The notes below the pieces were generated by a model. That model made no database searches, was not told the origin of the DNA, and worked only from the letters and a program-made list of their open reading frames with translations. A stretch of DNA of 64,000 nucleotides from Candidatus Gastranaerophilales bacterium (GTDB lineage: Bacteria; Cyanobacteriota; Vampirovibrionia; Gastranaerophilales; Gastranaerophilaceae). Below are positions 1 through 8,247 of the stretch, piece after piece (the stretch's first letter is position 1; the number at the start of each line of letters is the position of its first letter). The DNA is taken from positions 119,782 through 183,781 of the forward strand of contig CALVFT010000003.1 of NCBI GenBank assembly GCA_944326915.1, read 5' to 3'. The translations under genes and the position numbers were made by a program.

Positions 1-973
1 TTAAAACATTATCATTTTTGATTGTACCGTTAATATTTAATGCATTACCATGGTTTGTTATGTTGATACGATTTTTTGATTGGATACTGCCTCCAATATT
101 CAAATCACCATTGTTATTAACAATCAGTGTATTTCCATTGTTATCAACATTACCAGCAACTGACAATCCGTTACTACCTTTATTGGAAATATTAATTTGA
201 CCATTTTCAGCAACATTTTTTACTGAGCCGTCAATATTCACGGATCCTTCAGAGTTTACTGACTTGATTACAATTTTACCGTCTTTAGACGCAAATGATG
301 ATGCATTTGACGCAGCAGAAGCATTTACAAGTTCATTAAACAATTTATCAGCTTGAGCCTTACTAGACAGTAAATCAACATTATTAACACCTGATAATAA
401 TGCACCTTGAGAGCCAATATTTACATTATTACCAGATAACGTAATACCGTCTCTTGCAATTACTTTACCATTAATGATTACATCGGCATTACCTTGATCC
501 AATTTAGAATAGCCTAATGTTGGATTATTCTTAAAATTCTCATAATCTGAAGAATTTGGAGTATATACAGACATTGAACCTACGTTCAATACACCTGAAG
601 CTCCAACAACCATACCATTTGGTGAAATAAATACAGCATGACCGTTATAGAAGTTACCATCACGCATTGTATTTACCAAACCATTAATATTAATAGTGTT
701 ATCAACTAAGTTAACAAACTTAGAGACATTCTGCTCACCATATTTGAATATTAAATTGGCAATGTCACCCTCTGATAGCTTAAAGTTCTCATATTGTCTA
801 AAACCGGTATCTCCGTGAATTTGAGTAGGATCAATATTAAATACTCCGTCATTTCCGGTAACCCCAGTAATATCAGTCGCATTTGCTTTCAAAGAGTTTC
901 CTGCCAACAAACAGGCAGCGAGCAAAGACACTACAAGCTTTGCCTTGCATTTTTTCATCTCAACTTTTTTCAT
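1..973 (-). CDS. Filamentous haemagglutinin/leukotoxin-type adhesin, 5' part only
   Basis: The frame is open on the minus strand from an ATG at 973 to the window edge, about 324 codons with no stop, so only the N-terminal part is present. GAGGT lies about 8 nt before the start. The protein begins with a basic stretch and a hydrophobic signal peptide (about residues 6-32, ending near KANA). A TPS-like secretion region follows, including GHAVFISPNGMVVGASGVLNVG around residues 105-130, which is typical of two-partner-secreted filamentous adhesins. After that come Asn/Gly-rich beta-helix-like repeats (INISNKGSNGLSVAGNV, LNIGGSIQSKNRINI). By family it is a surface-exposed or secreted adhesin. The C-terminus and any TpsB transporter lie outside the window. 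The family call is good; the ligand is unknown. Confidence 0.8.
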   Translation of the reverse strand, partial: MKKVEMKKCKAKLVVSLLAACLLAGNSLKANATDITGVTGNDGVFNIDPTQIHGDTGFRQYENFKLSEGDIANLIFKYGEQNVSKFVNLVDNTININGLVNTMRDGNFYNGHAVFISPNGMVVGASGVLNVGSMSVYTPNSSDYENFKNNPTLGYSKLDQGNADVIINGKVIARDGITLSGNNVNIGSQGALLSGVNNVDLLSSKAQADKLFNELVNASAASNASSFASKDGKIVIKSVNSEGSVNIDGSVKNVAENGQINISNKGSNGLSVAGNVDNNGNTLIVNNNGDLNIGGSIQSKNRINITNHGNALNINGTIKNDNVL

Positions 974-1099
974 TAATAGGTACCTCACATTTTTTCTGGA
1001 TATATTAATATAACCCCAAAAAACAAAAAAAATTGCGTGAAATTATATAAATATTAAGTTTTTTTACAAGTTCATTAAGCAATAAATTGCCATAAACCA

Positions 1100-3334
1100 C
1101 TATTTAGAAAGCTCTATAAAAGGCTTATTCATGTTTTTATAGAAATAATATCCAAAAGTTTCTTCTTTTCCATCCATTTCTTTTGAAGGAACTTTCACCT
1201 CAAACTCCGCCATTTTTGAAAAATTGTTAGCATAATAATATTCATTAGAAATCATACAGCGCATTATATAAGGTCTCAATTCAGGATTATGACGATCTGT
1301 AATCATTCTATAATTTGTACTCAAATAAAAACATGGCACATCAGAATTTGCTCTGTAGTAAATTTTTCTTGTAATAGGACTTATATAGATATCACTTTTT
1401 CTTGTATCAAAATACTTTATATTTGTAGCGTATTGTTCATTAAATATAGTCATAATTAAGTTATATTTATTTATATCAATATTTCTGATATCTTCTGCCA
1501 CAGCATAATCGATATGATATCCTTCAAAATCAAGCATTTTCAACAATAACAAATCAGTTGAAGTATTTGCAAAATATAAAATTCTATTTTCTTTGTCTAT
1601 ATTATCCTTTATATAATTAACGACAGTACAAGATTCGTTAAAATACTCTTTACGCTCATCACCTTTTGGTACTAAGTTTATATCTTTCAAAAACGCCCCA
1701 CAATTTGCAGTCTCTCGCACTTGTGAAATAGTATACCCATGCCTAAAATAATTAATTATTCTTGTAAAAGGTCTAGCCCACAAATGTGTAGATACTAAAG
1801 TCATATAAAATAAAGAAAATAAAATCAAAATCCCCTTATAAAATCCAAACTTTTTCTTGTATGAATAGTATAAAATAGGAGAAGATAAAACACAGAAAAA
1901 TGTTAAAAACCTGATACTATATATCATAAATTGCAATTGTGCAGACATAACAATAATATTTAAAACAAGAAGTCCACCAAAAGCAGCTAACATCCAAGTT
2001 TTCTTATTTTTTATACATATTGGTTTAACTAAAGAAATTAACCAACAAGGTAAATAAGTAATTATACCCAAAATACCTAATCCCATAAGAGGTTCTAACA
2101 AACTCTTGTTAACAACTTTATATGTAGTATAAATACCATCCTCAATATCTTCAAAACCAATTGCGCTTAAAAAGGAATCTCTTAAAGAAATAATTATTTT
2201 CCCACAATAATCAGCCCAATGGAAACCTGTAAAATCAAAAAACATAAACAGATACTTTATAAAATTAGCAGGTATAGCTCTTGCACCATAAGGATTTATA
2301 TGAGCTTGCATCATTGAATCACTACCTGCAAAATTCTTATAATCTACAAAATTCAAAATATAATTGTATGAAGAAAAAATAATAAAATTAAAGAATCCAT
2401 AGAATAAAAATCTTAAAATCGGTCTGTAAAACTCTTTACGAAGGTAATATACAGAAATTCCCAACATTGCAATACCAACTGCAGGGATTGCAATAATAGC
2501 TGTTGTCTTAGTTCCAATAGCCAAAGCATAAGCTAAAGATGAAAAATATATCGGTACTTTTTTCTCATTTTTAACAGAATACCAATACAAAAATAAACTA
2601 CTTATAACAAGTCCAGATATAATTATATCTGTTTCTGTGCTTGAAATTTGTACTAATACAGAAGAAAAAGAAGATAACATAAATATAACCCACAATTTTC
2701 TTCTCAAACTAAATCCCATCATTGAACAAATCTTATAAACAGATGTAATAGTCAGTATAAATCCAGCATAAGACACAAATCCAAACCAAACAAGTTTTTT
2801 CGTAAACAAAATTATCCAAGTGTAAACAATCTCTGAATTAATAGGAAAAACTAATGCCCTGATATCTGCAAAAGGAAAATGATTTAAGTTTTTATTAGTT
2901 ACCCAAAAAACACTTCTGATTACGTGATATGAAGAAGCATCAGCATTTACAACAGGAATTATGAAGCTTAAGAAAATACTTACTAACAATAAAAATACAA
3001 AACCTATACTCAAAACAGCCAACGATTTATCTAATTTTATTGCATTTATATACTTTCTTGAAAAATCCTTTACATCAGAAAGTTTCCATTTCGGACGTCC
3101 TTTTTTATTCCAAAGAAAAATTGTCACGACAAGTGCTAGCACATTCAACAACAACACACCAGGGACAGAAATCGCAGAAAATAATGATAAAACTTCAATA
3201 GTAGCAATAACATTTGCATAAGCTGATAATAAAAGATAAATTATACCAAACTCAGATTTATTATCTGCAAACATGGAAGCAATCATATAAGATGTTACAA
3301 AAATCAGCAAAAAAGATACACAAAATAATATCAT
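1100..3334 (-). CDS. Polytopic membrane protein, probable GT-C type glycosyltransferase
   Basis: A 744-residue protein with about a dozen hydrophobic segments spread over the first ~480 residues, followed by a soluble C-terminal domain of about 200 residues. The first large extracytoplasmic loop contains an acidic D-A-S-S-Y-H motif (about residue 131) and HFPFADIRALVFPINSE. Its placement resembles the acidic catalytic loop of GT-C enzymes such as PMT/ArnT (GT39/GT83), which transfer sugars from lipid-linked donors. An excellent Shine-Dalgarno (GGGAGAGGAG) precedes ATG 3334. It lies downstream of and divergent from the leader RNA at 3.4 kb, and 126 bp before the adhesin on the same strand, so a role in glycosylating surface material is possible. 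The exact family is not recognised. Confidence 0.55.
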   Translation of the reverse strand: MILFCVSFLLIFVTSYMIASMFADNKSEFGIIYLLLSAYANVIATIEVLSLFSAISVPGVLLLNVLALVVTIFLWNKKGRPKWKLSDVKDFSRKYINAIKLDKSLAVLSIGFVFLLLVSIFLSFIIPVVNADASSYHVIRSVFWVTNKNLNHFPFADIRALVFPINSEIVYTWIILFTKKLVWFGFVSYAGFILTITSVYKICSMMGFSLRRKLWVIFMLSSFSSVLVQISSTETDIIISGLVISSLFLYWYSVKNEKKVPIYFSSLAYALAIGTKTTAIIAIPAVGIAMLGISVYYLRKEFYRPILRFLFYGFFNFIIFSSYNYILNFVDYKNFAGSDSMMQAHINPYGARAIPANFIKYLFMFFDFTGFHWADYCGKIIISLRDSFLSAIGFEDIEDGIYTTYKVVNKSLLEPLMGLGILGIITYLPCWLISLVKPICIKNKKTWMLAAFGGLLVLNIIVMSAQLQFMIYSIRFLTFFCVLSSPILYYSYKKKFGFYKGILILFSLFYMTLVSTHLWARPFTRIINYFRHGYTISQVRETANCGAFLKDINLVPKGDERKEYFNESCTVVNYIKDNIDKENRILYFANTSTDLLLLKMLDFEGYHIDYAVAEDIRNIDINKYNLIMTIFNEQYATNIKYFDTRKSDIYISPITRKIYYRANSDVPCFYLSTNYRMITDRHNPELRPYIMRCMISNEYYYANNFSKMAEFEVKVPSKEMDGKEETFGYYFYKNMNKPFIELSK

Positions 3335-3383
3335 TATTCTCTCCTCTCCCTAATGAAAAAATAGTATCATGAATTTTTCATGA

Positions 3384-3411
3384 TTTACAACAAAAATTTT
3401 TAATATATAAT
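3384..3411 (+). promoter_or_regulatory. Sigma70-type promoter for the 3.4-kb leader RNA
   Basis: TTTACA at 3384-3389 and TATAAT at 3406-3411 with 16-bp spacing. The predicted transcription start is at about 3418, which is also the A of an ATG. Confidence 0.6.
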
Positions 3412-3417
3412 ACAAGT

Positions 3418-3483
3418 ATGCAAATAGTTATCAATCAATACCGACGAATAGTAAAAGATTTAAAAGGCTTGTTTATTAATTAA
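3418..3483 (+). CDS. Putative 21-residue leader peptide
   Basis: ATG at 3418, ending at TAA 3481-3483. The peptide is MQIVINQYRRIVKDLKGLFIN. TATAAT ends exactly 6 nt before the ATG, so translation would be leaderless. Its codons cover the 5' arms of both competing leader hairpins, and its stop lies just before the 3' arm at 3488-3502. A ribosome on this frame could therefore control which hairpin forms. It may also be a chance frame inside a small RNA. Confidence 0.3.
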   Translation: MQIVINQYRRIVKDLKGLFIN

Positions 3484-3548
3484 GTACTTACTTTTCGTGG
3501 TGTTTTTAATATTTTAAACAAGACCTTTTTAAAAGGTCTTATTTTTTG
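3418..3548 (+). ncRNA. Structured leader or small RNA with competing hairpins and intrinsic terminator
   Basis: A transcript from the promoter at 3384-3411 would be about 130 nt and end at a strong terminator: arms 3520-3529 and 3531-3540, then a T-run. Two other pairings compete. Arm 3440-3458 (ACCGACGAATAGTAAAAG) pairs imperfectly with 3488-3502. Arm 3462-3474 (AAAAGGCTTGTTT) pairs with 3516-3530, which would disrupt the terminator. This is the layout of a transcription attenuator, although an independent small RNA is equally compatible. The next downstream genes are a 27-codon ORF and the SFKG-type protein at 3761. It matches no riboswitch I recognise. Confidence 0.5.
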
Positions 3549-3624
3549 TAAATAAAAGTAAAAATTATACACATTACAAGCAATAAATATTTTTAGACGT
3601 TTTAAGAAAAAAGAAAGGTAAAAT

Positions 3625-3708
3625 ATGACACAAAGATTACGACGAAGCAAAAACATCAAAGCGAATGCCCCAATCGTGAAACTTATGAATTTAATTTGGG
3701 GCCTATAG
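3625..3708 (+). CDS. Possible 27-residue basic small protein
   Basis: ATG 3625 to TAG 3708, with AAAGG about 6 nt upstream. The peptide begins MTQRLRRSKNIK and is Arg/Lys-rich. The coding stretch also contains a 7-bp hairpin (GCCCCAA near 3667 with TTGGGGC near 3696), and a second small stem GCGTG/CACGC follows at 3721-3740. It may be a real small protein or part of the structured 5' leader of the gene at 3761. I recognise no family. Confidence 0.3.
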   Translation: MTQRLRRSKNIKANAPIVKLMNLIWGL

Positions 3709-3760
3709 TATGTAGTAATTGCGTGTCAAAATAATCACGCAGGAAAGTAAAAGGATAGAA

Positions 3761-5071
3761 ATGATTTCAGCAATAAAAAGCGTTGCAATAGGCTTAGGCA
3801 TAAATTCAAGCAATATATATTCAACCCTAGGAAGTAACAGTTCACTTGTTCCACTAGCAATAAAAGACGTAGCAAACAGTGTAGGTATGACAGCCGGATC
3901 ATACATCACCGGCAAAAAAACAGAAGGTGAAGACAGATTTATAGATGAGTTCGGAACACAAGCTATCTGGCTTGGCGGAATACCTTTCTTCAAGAAATTA
4001 ACCGACTTAACGTTATACAAAGCTCTTAAAATAGACCCCGAATTCGATGTTAGAAATTTCAAAAATAAAGAAGTTTTAAATGTTTTATTAGAAAAAACTC
4101 CTGATAATCTTAAAAACAGCGTAGAGAAAGCTATAAAAAATCCTAATTTTACAAAAAACCTTTCAATCGCAAAATTTGGAATTTCTACAGCATTAACAGT
4201 TGTATCTTATTTAGGTTTAACGAAATATAGACAACATCACAGATTACAACAAGCAATTAAAGAAGAGAAATTAAAACAACAAAACAGTAACAAAACCACA
4301 GATCAAAGCAAGCAATCAAACAACAAAAATATAAGCTTCAAAGGTGGATTCCAAGATTTCATGATTAACCCTGTAAAAAATCTTATGATTTTAGATGGTG
4401 TAATCACAGAAGAAAGATTGAGAAACTCTGAAAGCAAACAAGAATTTATTAACTACTCAATCAAAGAGGGAACAACTTGGGGCTTTATGTACTTTGCTGG
4501 TCCTGTATTCCAAAAATTCTTTGAAAACAGAGCAATGCAAAAACATAATATTCCAATAAATTTTGATTCAAGAATTATTGAAAATAAAGATCTGGATAAA
4601 GCACTAAAAGATGGAACTTTAAAAAACAGTATTGAACAATATGAAAAAATACTTGCACAAAACCCATCAGATGCAGATGTATATAGATTTATCCACAATA
4701 ATAGCGACAACTTCATTGTAAAAATGGCAAAACAAGCTGATATTGTACAAGTTGATAAAAAATCAGGAAAAATTGATACAAGAAAATACATAGATATTGA
4801 AGACTTCAAAAGTTTAAAAGACAGATTCGGAAAACTTCTAAAGGCTTCAGAAAACCAAGATATTGACCAATTCATGAAACAAGTAAGAAAACTAAAAAGA
4901 AATGCAATCTTCAAAAACATGGGAATTTGTATATCAGCCCTAGGTATAGGAGCTCCACTTATGATGATAGCATCAAGATACTTAATACCGAATAATAAAG
5001 AATATAAAGTAGCTGAAGCAGCGAAAAAACAATTAGCTAAAGAACAAAACACTTTATCTAAGACTGCATAA
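3761..5071 (+). CDS. SFKG-type lineage-specific protein with hydrophobic segments
   Basis: The start is set at ATG 3761 because AAAGGATAG lies just upstream; a longer TTG-initiated form from 3719 has no Shine-Dalgarno. The 436-residue product is unlike any family I can name. It has a hydrophobic stretch at about 140-160, a Gln/Asn/Lys-rich linker at about 170-188, then the motif NISFKGGFQDF at about 189-199. A long helical, charged region follows, with a C-terminal hydrophobic segment (ICISALGIGAPLMMIASRYLI) before a basic tail. The SFKG motif recurs in several other proteins of this window. The gene is preceded by a structured leader and overlaps the next gene tail to tail by 14 bp. Function is unknown; membrane association is inferred from the hydrophobic segments. 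Confidence 0.75.
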   Translation: MISAIKSVAIGLGINSSNIYSTLGSNSSLVPLAIKDVANSVGMTAGSYITGKKTEGEDRFIDEFGTQAIWLGGIPFFKKLTDLTLYKALKIDPEFDVRNFKNKEVLNVLLEKTPDNLKNSVEKAIKNPNFTKNLSIAKFGISTALTVVSYLGLTKYRQHHRLQQAIKEEKLKQQNSNKTTDQSKQSNNKNISFKGGFQDFMINPVKNLMILDGVITEERLRNSESKQEFINYSIKEGTTWGFMYFAGPVFQKFFENRAMQKHNIPINFDSRIIENKDLDKALKDGTLKNSIEQYEKILAQNPSDADVYRFIHNNSDNFIVKMAKQADIVQVDKKSGKIDTRKYIDIEDFKSLKDRFGKLLKASENQDIDQFMKQVRKLKRNAIFKNMGICISALGIGAPLMMIASRYLIPNNKEYKVAEAAKKQLAKEQNTLSKTA

Positions 5072-6218
5072 CACCTTTTGCGGCAATATAACCTGTAGAC
5101 CAACAATTCTGCAGGTTAAAGCCACCGCAAAAACCGTCTATATCAAGTACTTCACCACAAAAATATATCCCCTGCTGAAGTTTTGATTCAAGAGTTTTCG
5201 GATTAATTTCATCAAGAGATACACCACCACAAGTAACAACCTCTCCATCTTTTACTGGAGCTACAACTTGTACCTGATAATTTTGTAATTGATTCAAAAT
5301 TTTATCTCTTATCTGCGCATTAATCTTGTGCCCTTTTAAATCCATAGCAATATGTAACTTAGTCAATACAAACTCTGCAAATGATTTTGGAATAAATTCT
5401 GCCAAAATATTTTTTATATCTTTATGTGAGTTTTTATTTAAAACATCTTGAAAATCAATATCTCCAACAAAATCAATATAAATATTATAAGGAAAAGCTT
5501 CTTTAGCCATCAAAGATGAAATTTTATAAATCAAAGGACCTGATACTCCTTTATGGGTAAATAAAATATCTCCAACTAAAGATTTTTTACTTCCAAACTC
5601 AGCTCTAACACTCTTTAGAGCAACACCTGCTACTGAAGAAAAATCTTCATTAGTTTTCAATGCAACCAAAGCAGGGACTGGATCAACTATTTTATGTCCA
5701 AGATACTTAATCAAATTGTACGAAGCATGCCCTCCAGTTGCAATAACAATTTTATCAAAATTGTAACTTGCCATGTCAGTAACAACCTTGAATAAATAAT
5801 TCACACGGTCGACACGCAAAACTTTCTCTTTAATAAATCTGACCTGCTTTAAAGCATCAAGAAATTTATTTCTTACATCTGCAGAGCTATTCGATGTAGG
5901 AAAGATTCGAAAATCATCCTGCATATAAGTATCCACACCAATTTCATCAAATAAGGAAATAGTATCAGCAGTAGAAAAACGAGAAAAAACGGAATATAAA
6001 AACTTCTCACCTCTAGGATAATTTTTCACCAATTCCCTGAAATCATATTCACCATATGCCAAATTGCATCTTCCACCGCCAGTTGGTAAAATAGTTCTCA
6101 AGGGAGACGCAATGTCAAACAAAGTAACTTCAAACTCATTCTGCAAATAATAAGCACAAGTGCACCCTGCAGGTCCTGCACCAATTATGGCTATTTTAGA
6201 TTTCAACTCTAGTACCAT
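5058..6218 (-). CDS. BaiN/HI0933-type NAD(P)/FAD-dependent oxidoreductase
   Basis: A 386-residue flavoprotein with an N-terminal dinucleotide-binding motif IAIIGAGPAGCTCAYY (GxGxxG, residues 8-23), the family-typical TGGGRCNLAYGEYDF at about 46-60, an ATGGHASYNLI FAD/NAD contact at about residue 160, and a C-terminal FAD-binding signature FCGEVLDIDGFCGGFNLQ. This architecture is that of the HI0933/BaiN family, soluble flavoproteins whose substrates are mostly undefined. It overlaps the 3' end of folK by 23 bp and is almost certainly translated from the same message. Its own 3' end overlaps the convergent gene at 3761-5071 by 14 bp. Length is normal for the family. Confidence 0.85.
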   Translation of the reverse strand: MVLELKSKIAIIGAGPAGCTCAYYLQNEFEVTLFDIASPLRTILPTGGGRCNLAYGEYDFRELVKNYPRGEKFLYSVFSRFSTADTISLFDEIGVDTYMQDDFRIFPTSNSSADVRNKFLDALKQVRFIKEKVLRVDRVNYLFKVVTDMASYNFDKIVIATGGHASYNLIKYLGHKIVDPVPALVALKTNEDFSSVAGVALKSVRAEFGSKKSLVGDILFTHKGVSGPLIYKISSLMAKEAFPYNIYIDFVGDIDFQDVLNKNSHKDIKNILAEFIPKSFAEFVLTKLHIAMDLKGHKINAQIRDKILNQLQNYQVQVVAPVKDGEVVTCGGVSLDEINPKTLESKLQQGIYFCGEVLDIDGFCGGFNLQNCWSTGYIAAKGVMQS

Positions 6219-6702
6219 ATAAAAACACCATTTCTGGATTTTCTAAATCATTATGTAATTCAGCAATAGACTTGTGCAATACAGGGTGCTCGAAATCAGG
6301 AATCAACTCCAACAAAGGCACCAAAGTAAAAGCCCTCAAATGAACAAATTTATGCGGAACAACAAGATTTTCTTTATTTATAATCTCCTTACCATAAAAT
6401 AGTATATCTATATCAATAGTCCTATCTTCATACTTATCAGAATTTTCTCTTTTGCGCCCTAATTGATTTTCTATCCTCTGACACTCAGCAAGAAGTTCAT
6501 CTGGAGACAAAGAAACTTTTGCCTCTACAACAGCATTAACAAACCAAACCTCAGAATCCATATTCCAAGGTTCTGTTTCATAAAACGCAGAAGTTCTAAC
6601 AATAGATATACCATCAACTGCCCCTAATAGACCAGTAGCTTGTTGAATATACCCAATGCGGTCTCCGCTATTTGAACCTAAACTTAAATATACTATTGCC
6701 AT
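6196..6702 (-). CDS. folK: 2-amino-4-hydroxy-6-hydroxymethyldihydropteridine diphosphokinase (HPPK)
   Basis: FolK transfers pyrophosphate from ATP to 6-hydroxymethyl-7,8-dihydropterin in folate synthesis. The 168-residue sequence has the hallmark start YLSLGSNSGDR, the central ENQLGRKR segment, the metal-binding and signature stretch DRTIDIDILFYG (two Asp ligands), and VPHKFVHLRAFTLVPLLEL near the end. There is no Shine-Dalgarno. A consensus promoter sits directly before ATG 6702, so the mRNA should be leaderless. The flavoprotein gene downstream overlaps by 23 bp. Other folate genes are not in the window. Confidence 0.95.
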   Translation of the reverse strand: MAIVYLSLGSNSGDRIGYIQQATGLLGAVDGISIVRTSAFYETEPWNMDSEVWFVNAVVEAKVSLSPDELLAECQRIENQLGRKRENSDKYEDRTIDIDILFYGKEIINKENLVVPHKFVHLRAFTLVPLLELIPDFEHPVLHKSIAELHNDLENPEMVFLYGTRVEI

Positions 6703-6708
6703 ATAAAT

Positions 6709-6737
6709 ATAATAAAGATTTTAACAGCAATTGTCAA
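6709..6737 (-). promoter_or_regulatory. Consensus promoter placing the folK start codon at +1
   Basis: On the minus strand: TTGACA (6732-6737), 17-bp spacer, TATTAT (6709-6714), then 6 nt, then the folK ATG (6702-6700). The expected transcription start falls on or next to the A of ATG. This is the clearest leaderless arrangement in the window. Confidence 0.8.
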
Positions 6738-6836
6738 TAATAATTTTTCTTAATATGATTGTATTTCAGACACTTTTAATAAGTAATTAATATATTATAT
6801 TCACAATATTATTTTTATTATATAATTACAGGTGTT

Positions 6837-8075
6837 ATGTTTATATATGGAATAATTTCTACAATATTATTTTTATTCACTTTGCCTTTTTACTACCTAA
6901 TAAGGGTTATTGCAGGTAAATATCTTTATGGTTGGGACAAAAAATTAGGTTTTTTTGAAAATCCTAAACTTGGAGAAAAAGTTATTATGCTCCATGGAGT
7001 TTCTGTCGGAGAAATTAATGCACTAGAAAACTTAATCAAAAGAATTAAAGTAGAATTTCCTGAATATAAACTTGTAGTAACAACAGGGACAAAGACAGGT
7101 CAAGAAATAGCTCATAAAAAATTTGAAAATATTGCAGATTTTATTACATATTTCCCTTTTGACATACCATTTTGCGTAAGAAAGTTTCTTAATCGGATTA
7201 ATCCATCTGTAGTTATGATTGCAGAAACAGAACTATGGCCTACGTTTGCATATCATTGCAAAAGAAGAAATATACCTCTATACGTAATTAATGGAAGAAT
7301 TTCTGACTCAACTTTTAATGCTTATAAATTCTTTAAACCATTTTTTAGACAAGTATTAAAAAACTATGAAGGAATACTTACACAAAGTGAAGATGATAAA
7401 AGAAAACTTATCCAAATAGGAGCAGACCAACAAAAAACATCTGTAATGAAAAATTTAAAGTTTGACATAAAAAAGCAAAAAAATCAAATAGATATTGGGC
7501 AAAATGGATATAGGGTAATTATTGCAGGCAGTACCCATCAGGGCGAAGATGAAATTGTCATAAATGCATTTGAAGCATTAAAAAAAGAAATCAATGATAT
7601 AAAACTGCTTGTTGCTCCTCGTCACCTAAAAAGGGCTCAACACGCTGCAGATTTAGCAAAACAAACAGGATTGAATTTTGGTTTTAGATCAGACAATGTA
7701 AAATTTACTGATAACGACATAATAATCCTTGATACACTTGGAGAATTGGGCAAAATGTATTCAATATGCGATTTTGCATTTATTGGAGGAAGCTTCAATA
7801 AGACAGGAGGCCACAACCCTCTTGAAGCTACCGTATATGATAAACCAACAATATCAGGTCCAAACATACATAATTTTAGAGATATATATGCAATACTTTC
7901 AAAAGCAAACTCTGCAAAGATAGTAAAAAATCCTGAAGAACTAAAAGAACAAATGCATAGACTTCTATCTGATAAAAATTATTATCAACAAAGTTGTGAA
8001 AATAGTAAAAAAATATTTAATGAGCATCAAGGAGCTTTAGATACAGTAATTAATACTTTAAAAAACATTTTATAA
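6837..8075 (+). CDS. waaA: 3-deoxy-D-manno-octulosonic acid (Kdo) transferase
   Basis: WaaA/KdtA adds Kdo from CMP-Kdo to lipid A precursor at the inner membrane. The 412-residue protein has an N-terminal hydrophobic anchor (about residues 1-22), the conserved HGVSVGEINALENLI (about 53-67, including the catalytic-region Glu), FPFDIPFCVRKFLNRINPSVVMIAETELWPTF split over about 103-135, and the C-terminal nucleotide-sugar signature GGHNPLEA. Length is typical. A TATAAT at 6821-6826 ends 10 nt before the ATG with AGGTG in between, so the 5' leader is very short. It supports an LPS-bearing outer membrane together with lpxB and lpxI at 25-27 kb. Confidence 0.95.
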   Translation: MFIYGIISTILFLFTLPFYYLIRVIAGKYLYGWDKKLGFFENPKLGEKVIMLHGVSVGEINALENLIKRIKVEFPEYKLVVTTGTKTGQEIAHKKFENIADFITYFPFDIPFCVRKFLNRINPSVVMIAETELWPTFAYHCKRRNIPLYVINGRISDSTFNAYKFFKPFFRQVLKNYEGILTQSEDDKRKLIQIGADQQKTSVMKNLKFDIKKQKNQIDIGQNGYRVIIAGSTHQGEDEIVINAFEALKKEINDIKLLVAPRHLKRAQHAADLAKQTGLNFGFRSDNVKFTDNDIIILDTLGELGKMYSICDFAFIGGSFNKTGGHNPLEATVYDKPTISGPNIHNFRDIYAILSKANSAKIVKNPEELKEQMHRLLSDKNYYQQSCENSKKIFNEHQGALDTVINTLKNIL

Positions 8076-8247
8076 CTTCTATCTAAAATAATAATAAGGG
8101 ATATCTCTATTTTAATGCTTAATAAAATCAACTAAACGGATGATTTTTATTAAGAAATATTAAGTTATTTAATTAAATTATTAAAGAAAATCCATGAATA
8201 TTCCGTAGAAGAAGACATAAGGGACAAAGAAGAAAGGAAAGATTGTC

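Noticed and set aside
3719..3760. TTG start extending the 3761 protein by 14 residues
   Set aside because: No Shine-Dalgarno precedes the TTG, and the extension covers a small stem-loop. ATG 3761 has AAAGGAT in place.
4453..5106. A 217-codon open frame on the minus strand within the SFKG gene
   Set aside because: It is antisense to a well-supported gene, has no Shine-Dalgarno, and its composition is a mirror of the plus-strand helices. It is a shadow frame.
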